Positions 10,469 through 20,182 of a stretch of DNA of 34,544 bases are shown here, piece by piece. The position numbers were made by a program, and so were the translations under genes. The notes beneath the pieces are model-generated. The model did not search any database. It saw only the letters and a program-made list of their open reading frames with translations, and had not been told where the DNA came from. How positions within the stretch are numbered: the first letter of the stretch is position 1; each line of letters opens with the position of its first letter. This DNA comes from Saksenaea vasiformis B4078 (taxonomy: Eukaryota > Mucoromycota > Mucoromycetes > Mucorales > Saksenaeaceae). The DNA lies in contig JNDT01002400.1 in NCBI GenBank assembly GCA_000697055.1, forward strand, positions 1-34,544, in the 5' to 3' direction.

Positions 10469-10681
10469 TTATGTACGCAAGGCTGTGCAATATCTCCGGG
10501 CGAACTGCGTCTGACAGTCCCAGGATACAGGCAAAATTGACTGAGCCATCCCTACAAAAACGAGCCTTTGTACCCAAATTAGATCAATGAAGTGCATCTG
10601 AGCTTCCTGGGTTAAAATTGACCTGGTCGGACCACGACAAAGTTGCCAAGAAGACGTTAATTCATGTTCAGGTAAATGCAT
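10469..10681 (-). CDS. small ORF upstream of the Pro/Tyr-rich protein gene, unrecognised
   Basis: Starts with a genuine ATG and encodes 70 residues with normal composition (MHFIDLIWVQRLVFVGMAQS). It lies on the same strand 80 bp upstream of the next gene's ATG, so it might be a separate small gene, part of the 5' leader (a long uORF), or a transposon fragment. No family is recognised, and no splice sites clearly link it to neighbours. Confidence 0.2.
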   Translation of the reverse strand: MHLPEHELTSSWQLCRGPTRSILTQEAQMHFIDLIWVQRLVFVGMAQSILPVSWDCQTQFARRYCTALRT

Positions 10682-10699
10682 ACAATGTATTTCCGGTTG

Positions 10700-11510
10700 A
10701 GTGTTACAATAAACGAAAAGAACAAGACGAATTGCATCGGATATATTTAACGTAAGTAGGTAACCGATGAGCCCTCCACAAGCCTAAGTAACAAGTCTCC
10801 ATACACTTGGCAAAGCTCCGATATCCGTCACATAAACTGTCAAAGCTTCGGCGCTATTGCATTCCCACACAATTCTTTCCTATAATCCTGTTACTACCTA
10901 ATTTTGAAGGTGCCTTATTATGTGTATAAACCCTTGCTCTTTTAGCGATATCATTGATGATTCGTTTCGTCAAGGATCGTCAACAAAGAGCCTATGCGAT
11001 CGAGTTTTGGAAAAGTGCACGGAAGCCTGTTTGCTTTGGCGCTTGCGAGCACGTCTTTTGGCTTTGGCAGCAGCCACAATAGATCATGATTGCGCTTAGC
11101 TCAGTTTTGTGTCCATCCATGCGTTAATTCATGTAGCAATGGTTTACTGTACGCCAGAAATAAAGTCAAAGTTTGCAGCCAAAAATAGCTTTACTCGCCT
11201 TCCTATCACCTTGGTGACATCTTTCAGATGGCGAAGACATTTACTCAGCAGATTTTCCAGCATTACTAAAGCAGCATCATTGAGATATCACACAAACTAT
11301 CAATGCTTTTTTTTTAATAACGGTCAATTCGACTTGTGCATCACGTAGAATTCCAGTAAACATTTTCGGGTGCGGATGAAAATTTGCTGCGTTTCGGTCA
11401 ATCCTTATGTGTCTTGTCACTGCTGAAAATAGCTACAGCCCATCGATTGCAACTAAGTACTAACCTCTAAATCTCCATGAATTATAGGGGTTCATTTAGG
11501 ACACGATGAA
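10700..11510. other. non-coding stretch
   Basis: I find no supportable gene. The open frame 11109-11348 (plus) lacks recognisable features and looks like chance. This stretch is probably the edge of the transposon-rich interval that follows. Confidence 0.4.
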
Positions 11511-11723
11511 CCGTAACCTAGAAAAAAAAGAAAGAGGTGAAGAATGAAGGCAAGCAGCTGTGTCTGAAAGTACATGCACAAGAAAATCTTGTGCAATCTG
11601 ACTGTTCAAAGTCCAGTGAGTACAAAATCAAGTTAGTCCTTAGATCGTGCCCCCTATCTTTCATACCGCTGGAGTGATGCTCAATTGCCTTCATCCCAGT
11701 TACATGCTGTCTCTGCAGTGCCA

Positions 11724-11906
11724 CTAACAGTGGGTAGTGTAGGCTACCGGAAGTTGTGCGCCATTTATGTTTATCGTTTTTCGGAACTGCTCTGGGCACT
11801 CATGATCTATCCGTAGCAGTGCAAATAGCGTTATAACAGCGCCCTTAAAAGGCAGATCCTGAATATGTGCAGCAATTTCCTCTATGGCTTTGTTGTGCTC
11901 AGCCAT
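11724..11906 (-). pseudogene. coding-like fragment, unrecognised
   Basis: An ATG-started frame of 60 codons with convincing amphipathic content (MAEHNKAIEEIAAHIQDLPF then KGAVITLFALLRIDHECPEQ), ending at a stop in a region full of other stops. It probably belongs to the same decayed minus-strand material as the repeats at 12102-12405 and the family relic at 13057-13772. Function is unknown. Confidence 0.3.
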
Positions 11907-12101
11907 CCCTGAAGCAGCAGTAAATCCTGTCTTTAGTGAGATGGACGACCGAAATCAACTCTCACAAGTATCCTTGAAGCATTTGGCAATGGATACGAAA
12001 ATAGGATGGTACTAGGAAACAAGGATCCAATGAATATCGACCATCTTGTCCCAATCGAATGTACTCTACTCTGTTTTACTCCCATTGTCAAAGGTAGTTG
12101 T

Positions 12102-12405
12102 GATAAACATTGTCCGTGCTTACCATGGCCTTCATTCTTCCTTATAATGTTTTCGTTGCTTTTTACCTCAGGATCCTTGACCATAATCCGTACCATCTTC
12201 TATTTTTCTTGGAACAACAAAATGGTACAAGAAAAGCGAAACTCATGATAACTGAACTAAGGTAGATGGCTGTTCGTTGGATCATATCGCTAAGACGGAT
12301 CTGCTAGATGTATCCGGGCAATGGATAACATGTATGTTAGCTGTCTATTTTGCGAGCTTTGAGAGCTGTTGGAACCATGTGCAAAATGAATAGAAAATGT
12401 GAAGG
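12102..12405. repeat. dispersed repeat, copy A
   Basis: About 300 bp that align collinearly with 14318-14620. Long exact blocks include AAAATGGTACAAGAAAA and ACGGATCTGCTAGATGT, and the two copies end together at a GTGAAGG block. By eye most positions agree, with scattered substitutions and small indels. In this copy the sequence continues directly into a DDE transposase fragment; in copy B it does not. Confidence 0.8.
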
Positions 12406-12800
12406 CTGAAGGACGTATCAGTTCCGGAACTGTAACAGGTCACTACATTAGTTTCTTAAAAGCGACTCTTGATAAAACGGACAAGCATCCGCACATGAAA
12501 GGTCACTATGTATTCATGGATAATGCACCCATTCACACGCATGGAAACATAAAGAAGTATATTGAGTATCGAGGATATAAATGTATGTATCTTCCTATTT
12601 ACTTCCCTGAGTTTAATCCAATAGAGTAATTCTGGGTAGTGGCAAAGAGCAAGATGAAGCGCCATAGGTCTTTGCAAGAAGATACCTTATCAAAGAGAAT
12701 TACGGAAGCCTACAACAGCGTGAAAAAATGCAACCCCAAAGATTTTGATTCACATTCTTACAAATGTTGGGATAAATGTCGAAATAAAGATTCCATGTAA
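12399..12800 (+). mobile_element. 3' fragment of a DDE (IS630/Tc1-like) transposase with a premature stop
   Basis: From about 12399 the plus strand encodes a transposase catalytic C-terminus: SSGTVTGHYISFLKATLDK, then GHYVFMDNAPIHTHG with the DNAPIHT motif (second catalytic Asp), YLPIYFPEFNPIE, a TAA at 12627-12629 where intact relatives have Gln (NPIEQFW), then FWVVAKSKMKRHRS and a Cys-containing HSYKCWDKC end, stopping at 12798-12800. The change to TAA is a single C-to-T type substitution. The N-terminal half, including the first catalytic Asp, is missing; copy A of the dispersed repeat lies in its place. A non-functional remnant. Confidence 0.8.
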
Positions 12801-13056
12801 TGCCCATGATGATACAGCGATAACCAACAATCAGATAAGCAATAATTTTATTTTACTTTTACTACGGTCATGCAAGTCAAAAAAACATTATGTGGTGCCC
12901 AAGCGTAGTGCTGGGTCATCAGTATTGTGTAGAAGGTGAAAATGGTGATTACAATACGGAAGTTACGGAAAACGGCAGGCAAAAAGAAAAATCATATACA
13001 AATTAACACTACGGAGAAAGCAAAACGTTAAAGTGACATCACATCAGCAAGATAGA

Positions 13057-13772
13057 CTACCAAAATCCCAGAGTATTTGGCCAACGTTCAGGATCAAGCG
13101 TCAGGTTACAGGGACGTTTCCTTAGTGCCAAATTCTTTTTGATCGCGTCCAAGTACGCGCTTGAGAGGGTGTCGCAACGCCAAGATGTCAGATCATCTTT
13201 ACTAACCACACAATGACCTTGGTATAATGATGCAACAAAAGTATATTGTCTACATGTCCCATCATATCCAGGAGATCATGTTTCTTCGTTGGAATACGAA
13301 GCCGAACCAATTCTGTGACAGCGTACAAGAATGGAAATTCCAATTGCATCGTAAAGAACGTCAACTGAGTTGCCTGTTGCTTGGGAAGCAAAAACGTTTC
13401 GCAAATTGTACCGATCAATTGCTTCTTTGCTAAAGATGCACAGCCGATAAAAATCTTCCTTTTTCTTAGGAGCCATACCAAAAATTGGGGCCATACCAAA
13501 TTTCACGACCCTGAGATCAATAAGGTTTAGTGTAGTTTTGGTGGGTGTGTGGTTGTGCAAGGATGGCTCTAAGAGATCTCAAATTCCATATCAATATCTC
13601 TATTGTTCCTCGCATCCGAAACCGGAAGTATTATAGGATTAGTTGGCCTTTCTGGAGGTTTATTCGTTAGGTATTGAGTGCGAGAACTTGTTGTTTCAAT
13701 AGCGAATAGCTCCTCGTCAATAACAAGATCCATAGGCTTAATTCCGCTCTCATCAAACATGCCGTTGTCCAT
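13057..13772 (-). pseudogene. frameshifted member of a dispersed family of unknown function
   Basis: Read on the minus strand from the ATG at 13772: MDNGMFDESGIKPMDLVIDE, then DARNNRDIDMEFEIS to a stop near 13570. Restoring one base there continues into PSLHNHTPTKTTLNLIDLRV and KKEDFYRLCIFSKEAIDRYN in another frame. Near 13362 a one-base difference moves the coherent reading to TFFTMQLEFPFLYAVTELVR. Near 13215 a third shift leads to SKDDLTSWRCDTLSSAYLDA and an end at PERWPNTLGFW, with TAG at 13057-13059. Each block is protein-like, and each break is a one- or two-base indel. I recall similar repetitive proteins in Mucorales but know no function. Confidence 0.5.
13472..13501. repeat. short in-frame tandem duplication
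   Basis: GCCATACCA occurs at 13472-13480 and again at 13490-13498, an 18-nt period. On the minus strand this duplicates the peptide FGMAPI/FGMAPK inside the decayed family gene. Confidence 0.6.
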
Positions 13773-13913
13773 CTTCGTAAAGAAACTGCACAATCATTCC
13801 GAATGTCTGTAAAATATAACAAGAAAAAAAGAAAGCAAGCATGAGCACTCCCAAAAATCGTTCCCCCTTTTAAAAAAAATAAATGCAAGAATTTTATTGG
13901 ATACAGTATGATA

Positions 13914-14111
13914 CTACCAAGCCGCTTTTATGCTTTTGTTGAACTGTGCTCTGTAAATGTGCCCATTGTAAAGAAAGTAGTTCCATTTTTGGACAACTTG
14001 CTGGCGATTGTTTGTCTTCATGATACCATCAACAAGGCAAAGGACCATTCTACTGTGCCATATAGCCGATTTTGCCGTTGGAATGCATTCAAGCCAAACG
14101 GAAAACGACAC
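13914..14111 (-). pseudogene. coding-like fragment, unrecognised
   Basis: An ATG-started frame (MSFSVWLECIPTAKSAIWHS, then MVLCLVDGIMKTNNRQQVVQ) ends at a stop 13914-13916. It lies upstream of, and on the same strand as, the family relic at 13057-13772, and may be an unrelated fragment. No motif is recognised. Confidence 0.25.
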
Positions 14112-14317
14112 CAGGGAAAAGAAAAGTGTCCGTCAGTTCCATCACATCATCGTCCTCGCGTCACGGTTAGCTTCCTTCACCTATCCAGTCTTTTCATTCC
14201 TCCTTACCATCTACAGCACTTCTATCACCCCAGCTTTACCTATATCATTTGACCCCATCTATTCATAGTATGTTAGGTCCTGATCATGCCGATGGATTGA
14301 TAAAAGAAAATTTGTGT

Positions 14318-14620
14318 GATAAACACTGTTCATGCTCACAGTAGCACGCTTTATTTTTGAGTGCTTTCCTTGGTTTTCACTACGAGATTCTTGATCGTAA
14401 TCCGCTCCGTCTTCCTTTTCTCCTGGAGCAATAAAATGGTACAAGAAAATGGAGACTCACGATAATCAGCTAAAATAGATGATTGCTCATTGGATGATAT
14501 CACTAGGACGGATCTGCTAGATGTGTCCGGGCAATGGACGACATTCATGTTAGTTGTCGACTTTTGCAAATTTTGAAAGCTATTAGGAGTATGATGCAAA
14601 ATGAATAGAAAACGTGAAGG
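14318..14620. repeat. dispersed repeat, copy B
   Basis: Partner of copy A (12102-12405) in the same orientation, 2.2 kb away. On the minus strand this copy is open across its whole length (14351-14641: SRSVLVISSNEQSSILADYR). Copy A has stops at the matching positions, which suggests that B is less decayed or that the frame is fortuitous. Confidence 0.8.
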
Positions 14621-15300
14621 ATCCGAGGTGCTGGATGCCACAAGATCACACCAAAGTAAATTGGATGAAATGCCAATTTCGCTGTCAAACCTAAATCTGC
14701 ACTAATTGCACGGATTTTTTTTATTGGTCGACTGAAAAGTTGGATCGGCTCCCTCCAATTTCCATATCTACAAAGTTGGGACTCAAGTGGCAAGATACGT
14801 AAATTGACAATCTATCTGGAGTTAGTGCAAAGATAATTTTCCATGCAATAACGTCGGGCTTTCTTATTAGCACATGAAACGAGTGAACGTACAACACTAA
14901 TTTTGCAATCTCCTCAGAGAAAGGATTGAAAGGAAAGCTTCCTGCTCAGCAAGCATTTCAACGGCAGATGCGCCGGTCAGCGTTGCTAATTGTAGCACGT
15001 TACTGCGGCTAAGCAATACGTACGACTATGGTTAATCTTTTTCACTCATGTTGTAAAAAGGATACAGCATTTGTCATGGGCATTGACCACCAGTAAGTTG
15101 TGCATAATCCCGCTTGGAAGAGAAACACCCAATGTTTCAGTCCTTTTTTCGCGGCCAAACCTTTTTACCTGCACAAGAGACCTTTTTAGGTATCCAAGCG
15201 GCATGCAACAAGTAGACACGTTGTGTCACCTTCCTTTTTAGTCATTCACGCTCTTCTTCCTTATTTACGTTCCTCTTTTTTCTCTTTCGTATATTTCTCC
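14621..15300. other. non-coding; 5' flank of the Iml2-like gene
   Basis: No gene is visible. The 16-mer GTTGGGACTCAAGTGG at 14775-14790 repeats the one at 6428-6443. The last 80 bp before the ATG at 15312 are strongly pyrimidine-rich (CTTCTTCC, TTTTTTCTCTTTC), typical of a fungal leader. Confidence 0.5.
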
Positions 15301-15311
15301 TTCATACCATT

Positions 15312-17495
15312 ATGCCACCATTCCCGGGGCTTTCATCGTCTACAAAGCAAGAAAAAAGGCCAGGCATATTCCCAACCGGTAGCAAGTCTACCTCGGTGAA
15401 TAGCATCAAGTCATCGCCATCTTTGCGGACGATCGCCCGGATGGGTTCATCATTATCCAGTCTAGCAATCACAAATAACAAACCAGCGTCAATATCATCT
15501 AACAATGAGAAAGAAGAACTATCAACTGTTGCAACTTCAACCGACGAAGACGACTTGATGATCAACATTATGGAAGTGCGACGAGCTATGGATCTTTTTT
15601 TGGACTCGCGTATCCCAGAGGCTGAAGCTATATTACAACCTAAACGGGAAACATCACTTTACCACTCTCTCGGTCATGCATTTGTCCTTTTTCTCCGAAG
15701 TATTATGACCTTCCAGCAAGCGGATGTCCAGAGTGCCTTGGCCGCAATGAAAGAGACAATTCAAGTAGCAAGCAGCCTTCGCAAAAGTAATGGTGGTTGG
15801 CTATCTTGGGTAAAAGGTATCACCGTGAATGATATCAAGTCGATGACACGGCTGCAGCGACACGCGGTAAGACCTTGACAAGAAGAAAAAGAGATACGGA
15901 TTCGAATTCAACGTTGCATGTGTCTTGTTGCAAACAGGAGCTGGTCTATGCTGAAGCCTATTTACTTAAAGCCTTGCTCAGCATTTTACACGATGAGAGC
16001 TTTGTCTCTTTTCTACGCGAAGGTCTCCATGTTCGCAACAGTTACAATACCTATCGACTGCTTGAGAAGTACGTAAATTTGGTCAGGGAAGAACTAGACG
16101 AAGGAAAGGACATTTCGGCATACGAACTAGACGATCATTTTGCCTCGGGAGTGGGTCTTGGTATCGGCTGCTTTAATATCATTCTGTCCCTTTTACCAAA
16201 TACCGTATTGAAGCTGGCAGAGTTTATTGGCTTCTCAAGTGACCGTGCACATGGCTTGCAGATGCTAGAATCCGTGGGCGGATGGGATGAATACAAAGAC
16301 TTGCCAGCAGATGTACTACCACCTCCACAAGGACCTGATGAAGGCCTCCGTCGACAATTTTGTGATATGGTGCTCATGCTGTATCACATTGTCCTCTGCA
16401 AGTTGATCCCGTTAGCAGATGTCGAAGATGCGCTGGCAGAACGGGTTTTGGCCTATAATCTTAAATTGTACCCATCTGGTGTCTTTTTCTTGTACTTTTC
16501 AGGAAGGCACCTCGGTAGCCAAGGTCATTTGGAAGAAGCAATGGGCCAGTACCGACGAGCCATTGATACACAAAAAGACTGGAAGCAGTTACAGCACATG
16601 TGTTTCTGGGAATTAGGTCTGATATGCATGGTGCAACAGCAATGGCAGGAGAGCGTCGACTTGTACACCAAACTTTACGAAGAAAGCAATTGGTCGAAGG
16701 CAGTCTACACTTATCTGAAAGCAGTGTCCCTTTATTCACTCGGGCAGGCAGAACGTCTTCAAGAAGTACAAGAGATGATGACCTTGGTAACAAGCTCCAA
16801 GCAAAAAATTGCTGGCAAATCTATTCCATTGGAGGTAAGTTGAATATTTATATTAAAAAGAAAGGAGCAGGTTTCATAATCAGGCTGTGTAGAAATTTGT
16901 TGCCCGAAAAGCTCGTAAATTCTTGGCACAGGGAAATTCACTCTTACTGCCTGACCTTGAAATCCTAAATGCATTTGGTGCTTTGGGTTGCATGCCCAAG
17001 TCACTTCTTCAGAAGAATTTAGAGCGTATCAATCACAGCATTGAAAAGATTGAAAAAGAACGACAAACGAACCTGAATTATTATGACGATATATGCTTGG
17101 TCTACTATCTGCGTGCCATCATAGTCCGTCATTTGATGGGCGACGATTTGCCGGAGAAAATGCAACAAATTCACCAAGAATCACTTGATATTGTCTTTGA
17201 AAATGCAGACAAGGTTCTCTTGGACCACTATGTTTATTATTTCTCTCGGTATGAGAACGCACGGAGGATGATCATGGACCAACAGTACGAGGAAGCGGAG
17301 GAAGAGATACGAGTGATTGTCAAGGCAAGCGAGAAGGGACAATACAATGTGGGTGCAGGGCCACACGCAAAGAACAAGTACAGTTTGGAGAATACTTTAT
17401 TGTTCAAATGTCATAATTGCATCACCGAGATCCGTGATCTGGCTGCACAGAAAGCAAAAGACTCGGACACGGATTCATTTCAATCGTGTGACTAA
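15312..17495 (+). CDS. iml2: Iml2/TTC39-family tetratricopeptide-repeat protein
   Basis: Exons: 15312-15866, 15938-16834, 16893-17495; introns of 71 and 58 nt (GTAAGA and GTAAGT donors); 684 aa, a normal length for the family. In yeast, Iml2 helps clear cytosolic inclusion bodies; the animal relatives are TTC39 proteins. The N-terminal 90 residues are Ser/Thr-rich and disordered. Next comes a helical repeat region with VRRAMDLFLDSRIPEAEAIL and RHAELVYAEAYLLKALLSIL across the first splice joint. The family-typical block SGVGLGIGCFNIILSLLPNT / LAEFIGFSSDRAHGLQMLES follows, then TPR-like helices (GHLEEAMGQYRRAIDTQKDW). The second joint reads IPLE/KFVARKARKF. The hydrophobic block is part of the fold, not necessarily a membrane anchor. 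The gene is isolated between transposon-rich intervals and shows no defect. Confidence 0.92.
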
Positions 17496-18400
17496 TAGAA
17501 GTTATTTTCTTAATCTTGTATCTATCAAGCTCTGCTACTTCTGCTACTTTTTCTTCTAACACACTGGTGTTTAGTATGGGATACAGCACGCAATTAAAAG
17601 GTGATCTTTTCCTACGGAGTAAGCATTTATCATTGAGCTAAGAAAACTACATTGTCCACAAACATGGTCTAGTGTGGGTCGATATCATTCAGCTTTCTAG
17701 TTTCATGAAAGAAAGTTCCAATTCTTTCATTAAGGCAAAGGAACAACAGAGTGGCCGTTCAGATACGTTTAAATTTTCGGTTTTTATTTAACGTCACCTT
17801 TGAGCACAGCGTCTGGGTCGGATATATTTGCTCGTGACAGGTCAGAAAGGAAGGTGTTCTAGACAAGAGAAACGCATGCTAACTACGGTGTCCTCGCCTG
17901 ATTTCGTGCGACCGGGTTCAAACACCATTCCAATTGTGACAAGCGCTCCGACCATCACACCACACTCGGGTCAATGCGCATCGTCATTGACGTGATCCCA
18001 CGACAAGAAATCATCATCTGCCGTAGGCTCATAGAGTCACTCCACTTAGATAGATAGATAGATTTTACGTGTATAAATATCCGGAAACTCTTGAGCAAAA
18101 TAAAGGCACCAATTTCCTTCTATTTTCCTTTGCTATCTATTGTTTTATCCTTATTGAAGTTTGACCTATCGTCTCTGGAACCGTATCGAGAATAGGAAGA
18201 CAACTCCGAATCTGCAAAACGACAACGGCGACAGACGACAATGATAGGACAGATTTAGCCAGAGGTGGATTTGATTTAAGACACAGAAATGGGAAGCGAC
18301 CACGGGAATAACTGTTTTTGCATAACAAGGTAGAGAGCGACGTATAGACTGCATTAAAAACTCTTACGGTGGGAGGCGTAGTGCTTAACCAGTGCTCGTC
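17496..18400. other. non-coding stretch with a transposon end
   Basis: Contains the 3' flank of the Iml2-like gene, the second copy of the ACAGAGTGGCCGTTC terminus, and a short GATA microsatellite near 18047-18062. No ORF is convincing. A GGTTCAAAC string near 17914 recalls a tRNA T-loop but has no pairing stem. Confidence 0.45.
17746..17800. repeat. probable transposon terminus, copy 2
   Basis: ACAGAGTGGCCGTTC at 17746-17760 and AACGTCACCTT at 17790-17800 repeat the blocks at 2501-2515 and 2576-2586, with different spacing. Interpreted as the end of the same transposon family, possibly a solo end or a non-autonomous derivative. Confidence 0.4.
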
Positions 18401-18714
18401 ACAAACGTCGTTTTATCGGTCAGACCGAAAAATGAATGCATATTTATTTTTCACATCTTGACATCATGAGGATTTTCCTTTTTCTCCACGTCCTTGTTTC
18501 CTTCCAATACTTTATTTTTAACTTGATGGACTCCTTAATGTCACAAAAAGAGATGGTGAACCTACCTGCAAAAGCAACAAGGACAAAGTCCCGAAGTAGA
18601 AAATCTACGATCGTGGTCACCACCGACCGATACATGTCATTAAGATACCACCGTAACTGAGAGACCGATGATCGCCAAGAATCTGAAAACACATCCGTAC
18701 AAGCAGATATCGTT

Positions 18715-19280
18715 TTGAATTCTACATGCACTGTCACTGATAAGGAAACTCCACTGACAATGGCTGTTCAAAGGCGGAGACCTCTCTACATTATTCATGA
18801 TCATTTAGCTAAAGACATATCACAACATCTGCTTTGCTGCATATTGGATCATCAATCTACGAGGCACTCGCATTATCGCATGCTTTGTCTTTGGCTCCTC
18901 AACAAAGCAATCGACTCATGAACGATATTTTCAAAGACATCCTGGATGCTCGGACGGAAAGTATTGTACATGAATCATTGGAACTGGAACTCTGTGTCAG
19001 CGATGGTATCTGCACCAAATTTTTTGGATTATCGATCCGGTACCGTAGTATCCAACCACATCAAATGGTCTACGGTAATTATAAGCGCATGTTCGATTGA
19101 ATATATCTGAACTAACTCAGGAACTCCATTACTGACGCGACCCAGCGTTATACAGCTATCATCACTTAGCGTAGTCTTGATCTCTGACTCTGATTCCAGA
19201 ATAAACACAACACGTACTACGGTTTCATTGTATTTCTCGCTTCACTCTTTTCCTTTGATCTTCACGCCTGCACGATACGA
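18715..19280 (+). pseudogene. spliced gene remnant, unrecognised
   Basis: The frame from 18715 (RRPLYIIHDHLAKDISQHLL) shifts near 18830 into a frame giving LLHIGSSIYEALALSHALSL, then RLMNDIFKDILDARTESIVH and LELELCVSDGICTKFFGLSI. A good intron follows: donor GTAATT at 19074, CTAAC branch point, acceptor CTCAG ending about 19121. It joins in phase to TPLLTRPSVIQLSSLSVVLI, which stays open to a stop near 19300. A preserved intron beside a frameshift suggests a gene in decay. Family and function are unknown. Confidence 0.4.
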
Positions 19281-19549
19281 GTGCTACAAATGCGTCGATT
19301 GAATAAGGATGAAGCCAATGTGCAATTATTACGACTTTGTGGACATGTGGATGAATTTAGTGCTTGCATGACCCGTGGTATTGTCAGAGCGATAGGTGGA
19401 CTACCATTACAAGCCATAAAGAACAGACAATCAATTAGCGACTATGAATTAACAGCCGCTTATATTCGCTCAAGCTTGTCATGCGTCGGTACAAGATGTA
19501 CGACATGTGTTACAAAACGATTTCTGAAATAAAATTGAGTATGAAATGA
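19281..19549 (+). pseudogene. fragment of a dispersed fungal family protein, frameshifted
   Basis: The frame from 19281 reads MRRLNKDEANVQLLRLCGHV, DEFSACMTRGIVRAIGGLPL, then NRQSISDYELTAAYIRSSL. At about 19478 the coherent reading moves by one frame to MRRYKMYDMCYKTISEIKLS, ending at TGA 19547-19549. The block resembles, from memory, the N-terminal part of repetitive Mucorales proteins, perhaps the family seen on the minus strand at 13057-13772. It may continue the gene remnant just upstream through an intron in the pyrimidine-rich 19213-19280 region. Confidence 0.4.
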
Positions 19550-20150
19550 TATCAGTGAAACAGGTAATAGAGAGCAGAGCTCTGATGACATCTACTTTTA
19601 CTGCATCTGAACACAGGATACTTACAAGTTTTCCTACTGACGTTCTTCCGTGTATAATGTTATCATGCATCGTGTCACGACAGATGTCACTGGTAGATTA
19701 GACGCAACGGTCAAGTGAACTTAAAACTAATGGGTAGAATGAAGTGACCTTTTTGGGGGGGATAGAAACGCCTGCAATTCTAAAGAGCGATACAAGATAT
19801 CATGGCGTGCTTGTGCCGATCATGCCACACTTGTAGATCCGCAGAGATTTGAAAGACATCAGATTTGCCAGGAAGTAAAAGATGATCAACGATTTACTTA
19901 GAAAAACCCATTGCGCTTCGTGTGCATATATTCATAATGCTCGAGCTATGAGGCACATGCCACATTCGCGCAAATCGCGACGGGTGTTGCTCCGGTTAGG
20001 GCATCTCCCCATCTCCCTTGTGTCACCGGTCAGCATCGCTCTTTCATGGAAGCGTCAAATATTGACTTCCGGCCACACTGCAGCAACACGCTGCAAAAGA
20101 TACTTCTCATTCACACCTATTGATTGATTTAATTTCTAAGGAGTAGCTGG
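19550..20150. other. non-coding or decayed stretch
   Basis: Open frames at 19562-19700 and 19882-20127 show some coding-like composition but no start context, splice structure or motif that I can support. Probably further relic sequence. Confidence 0.35.
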
Positions 20151-20182
20151 TTCTCACGTTGAGCGAGGTTCTAGGAGCCAGT

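Noticed and set aside
17860..17950. tRNA-like GGTTCAAAC T-loop
   Set aside because: Flanking bases do not pair into a T-stem, and no anticodon or acceptor stem could be drawn on either strand.
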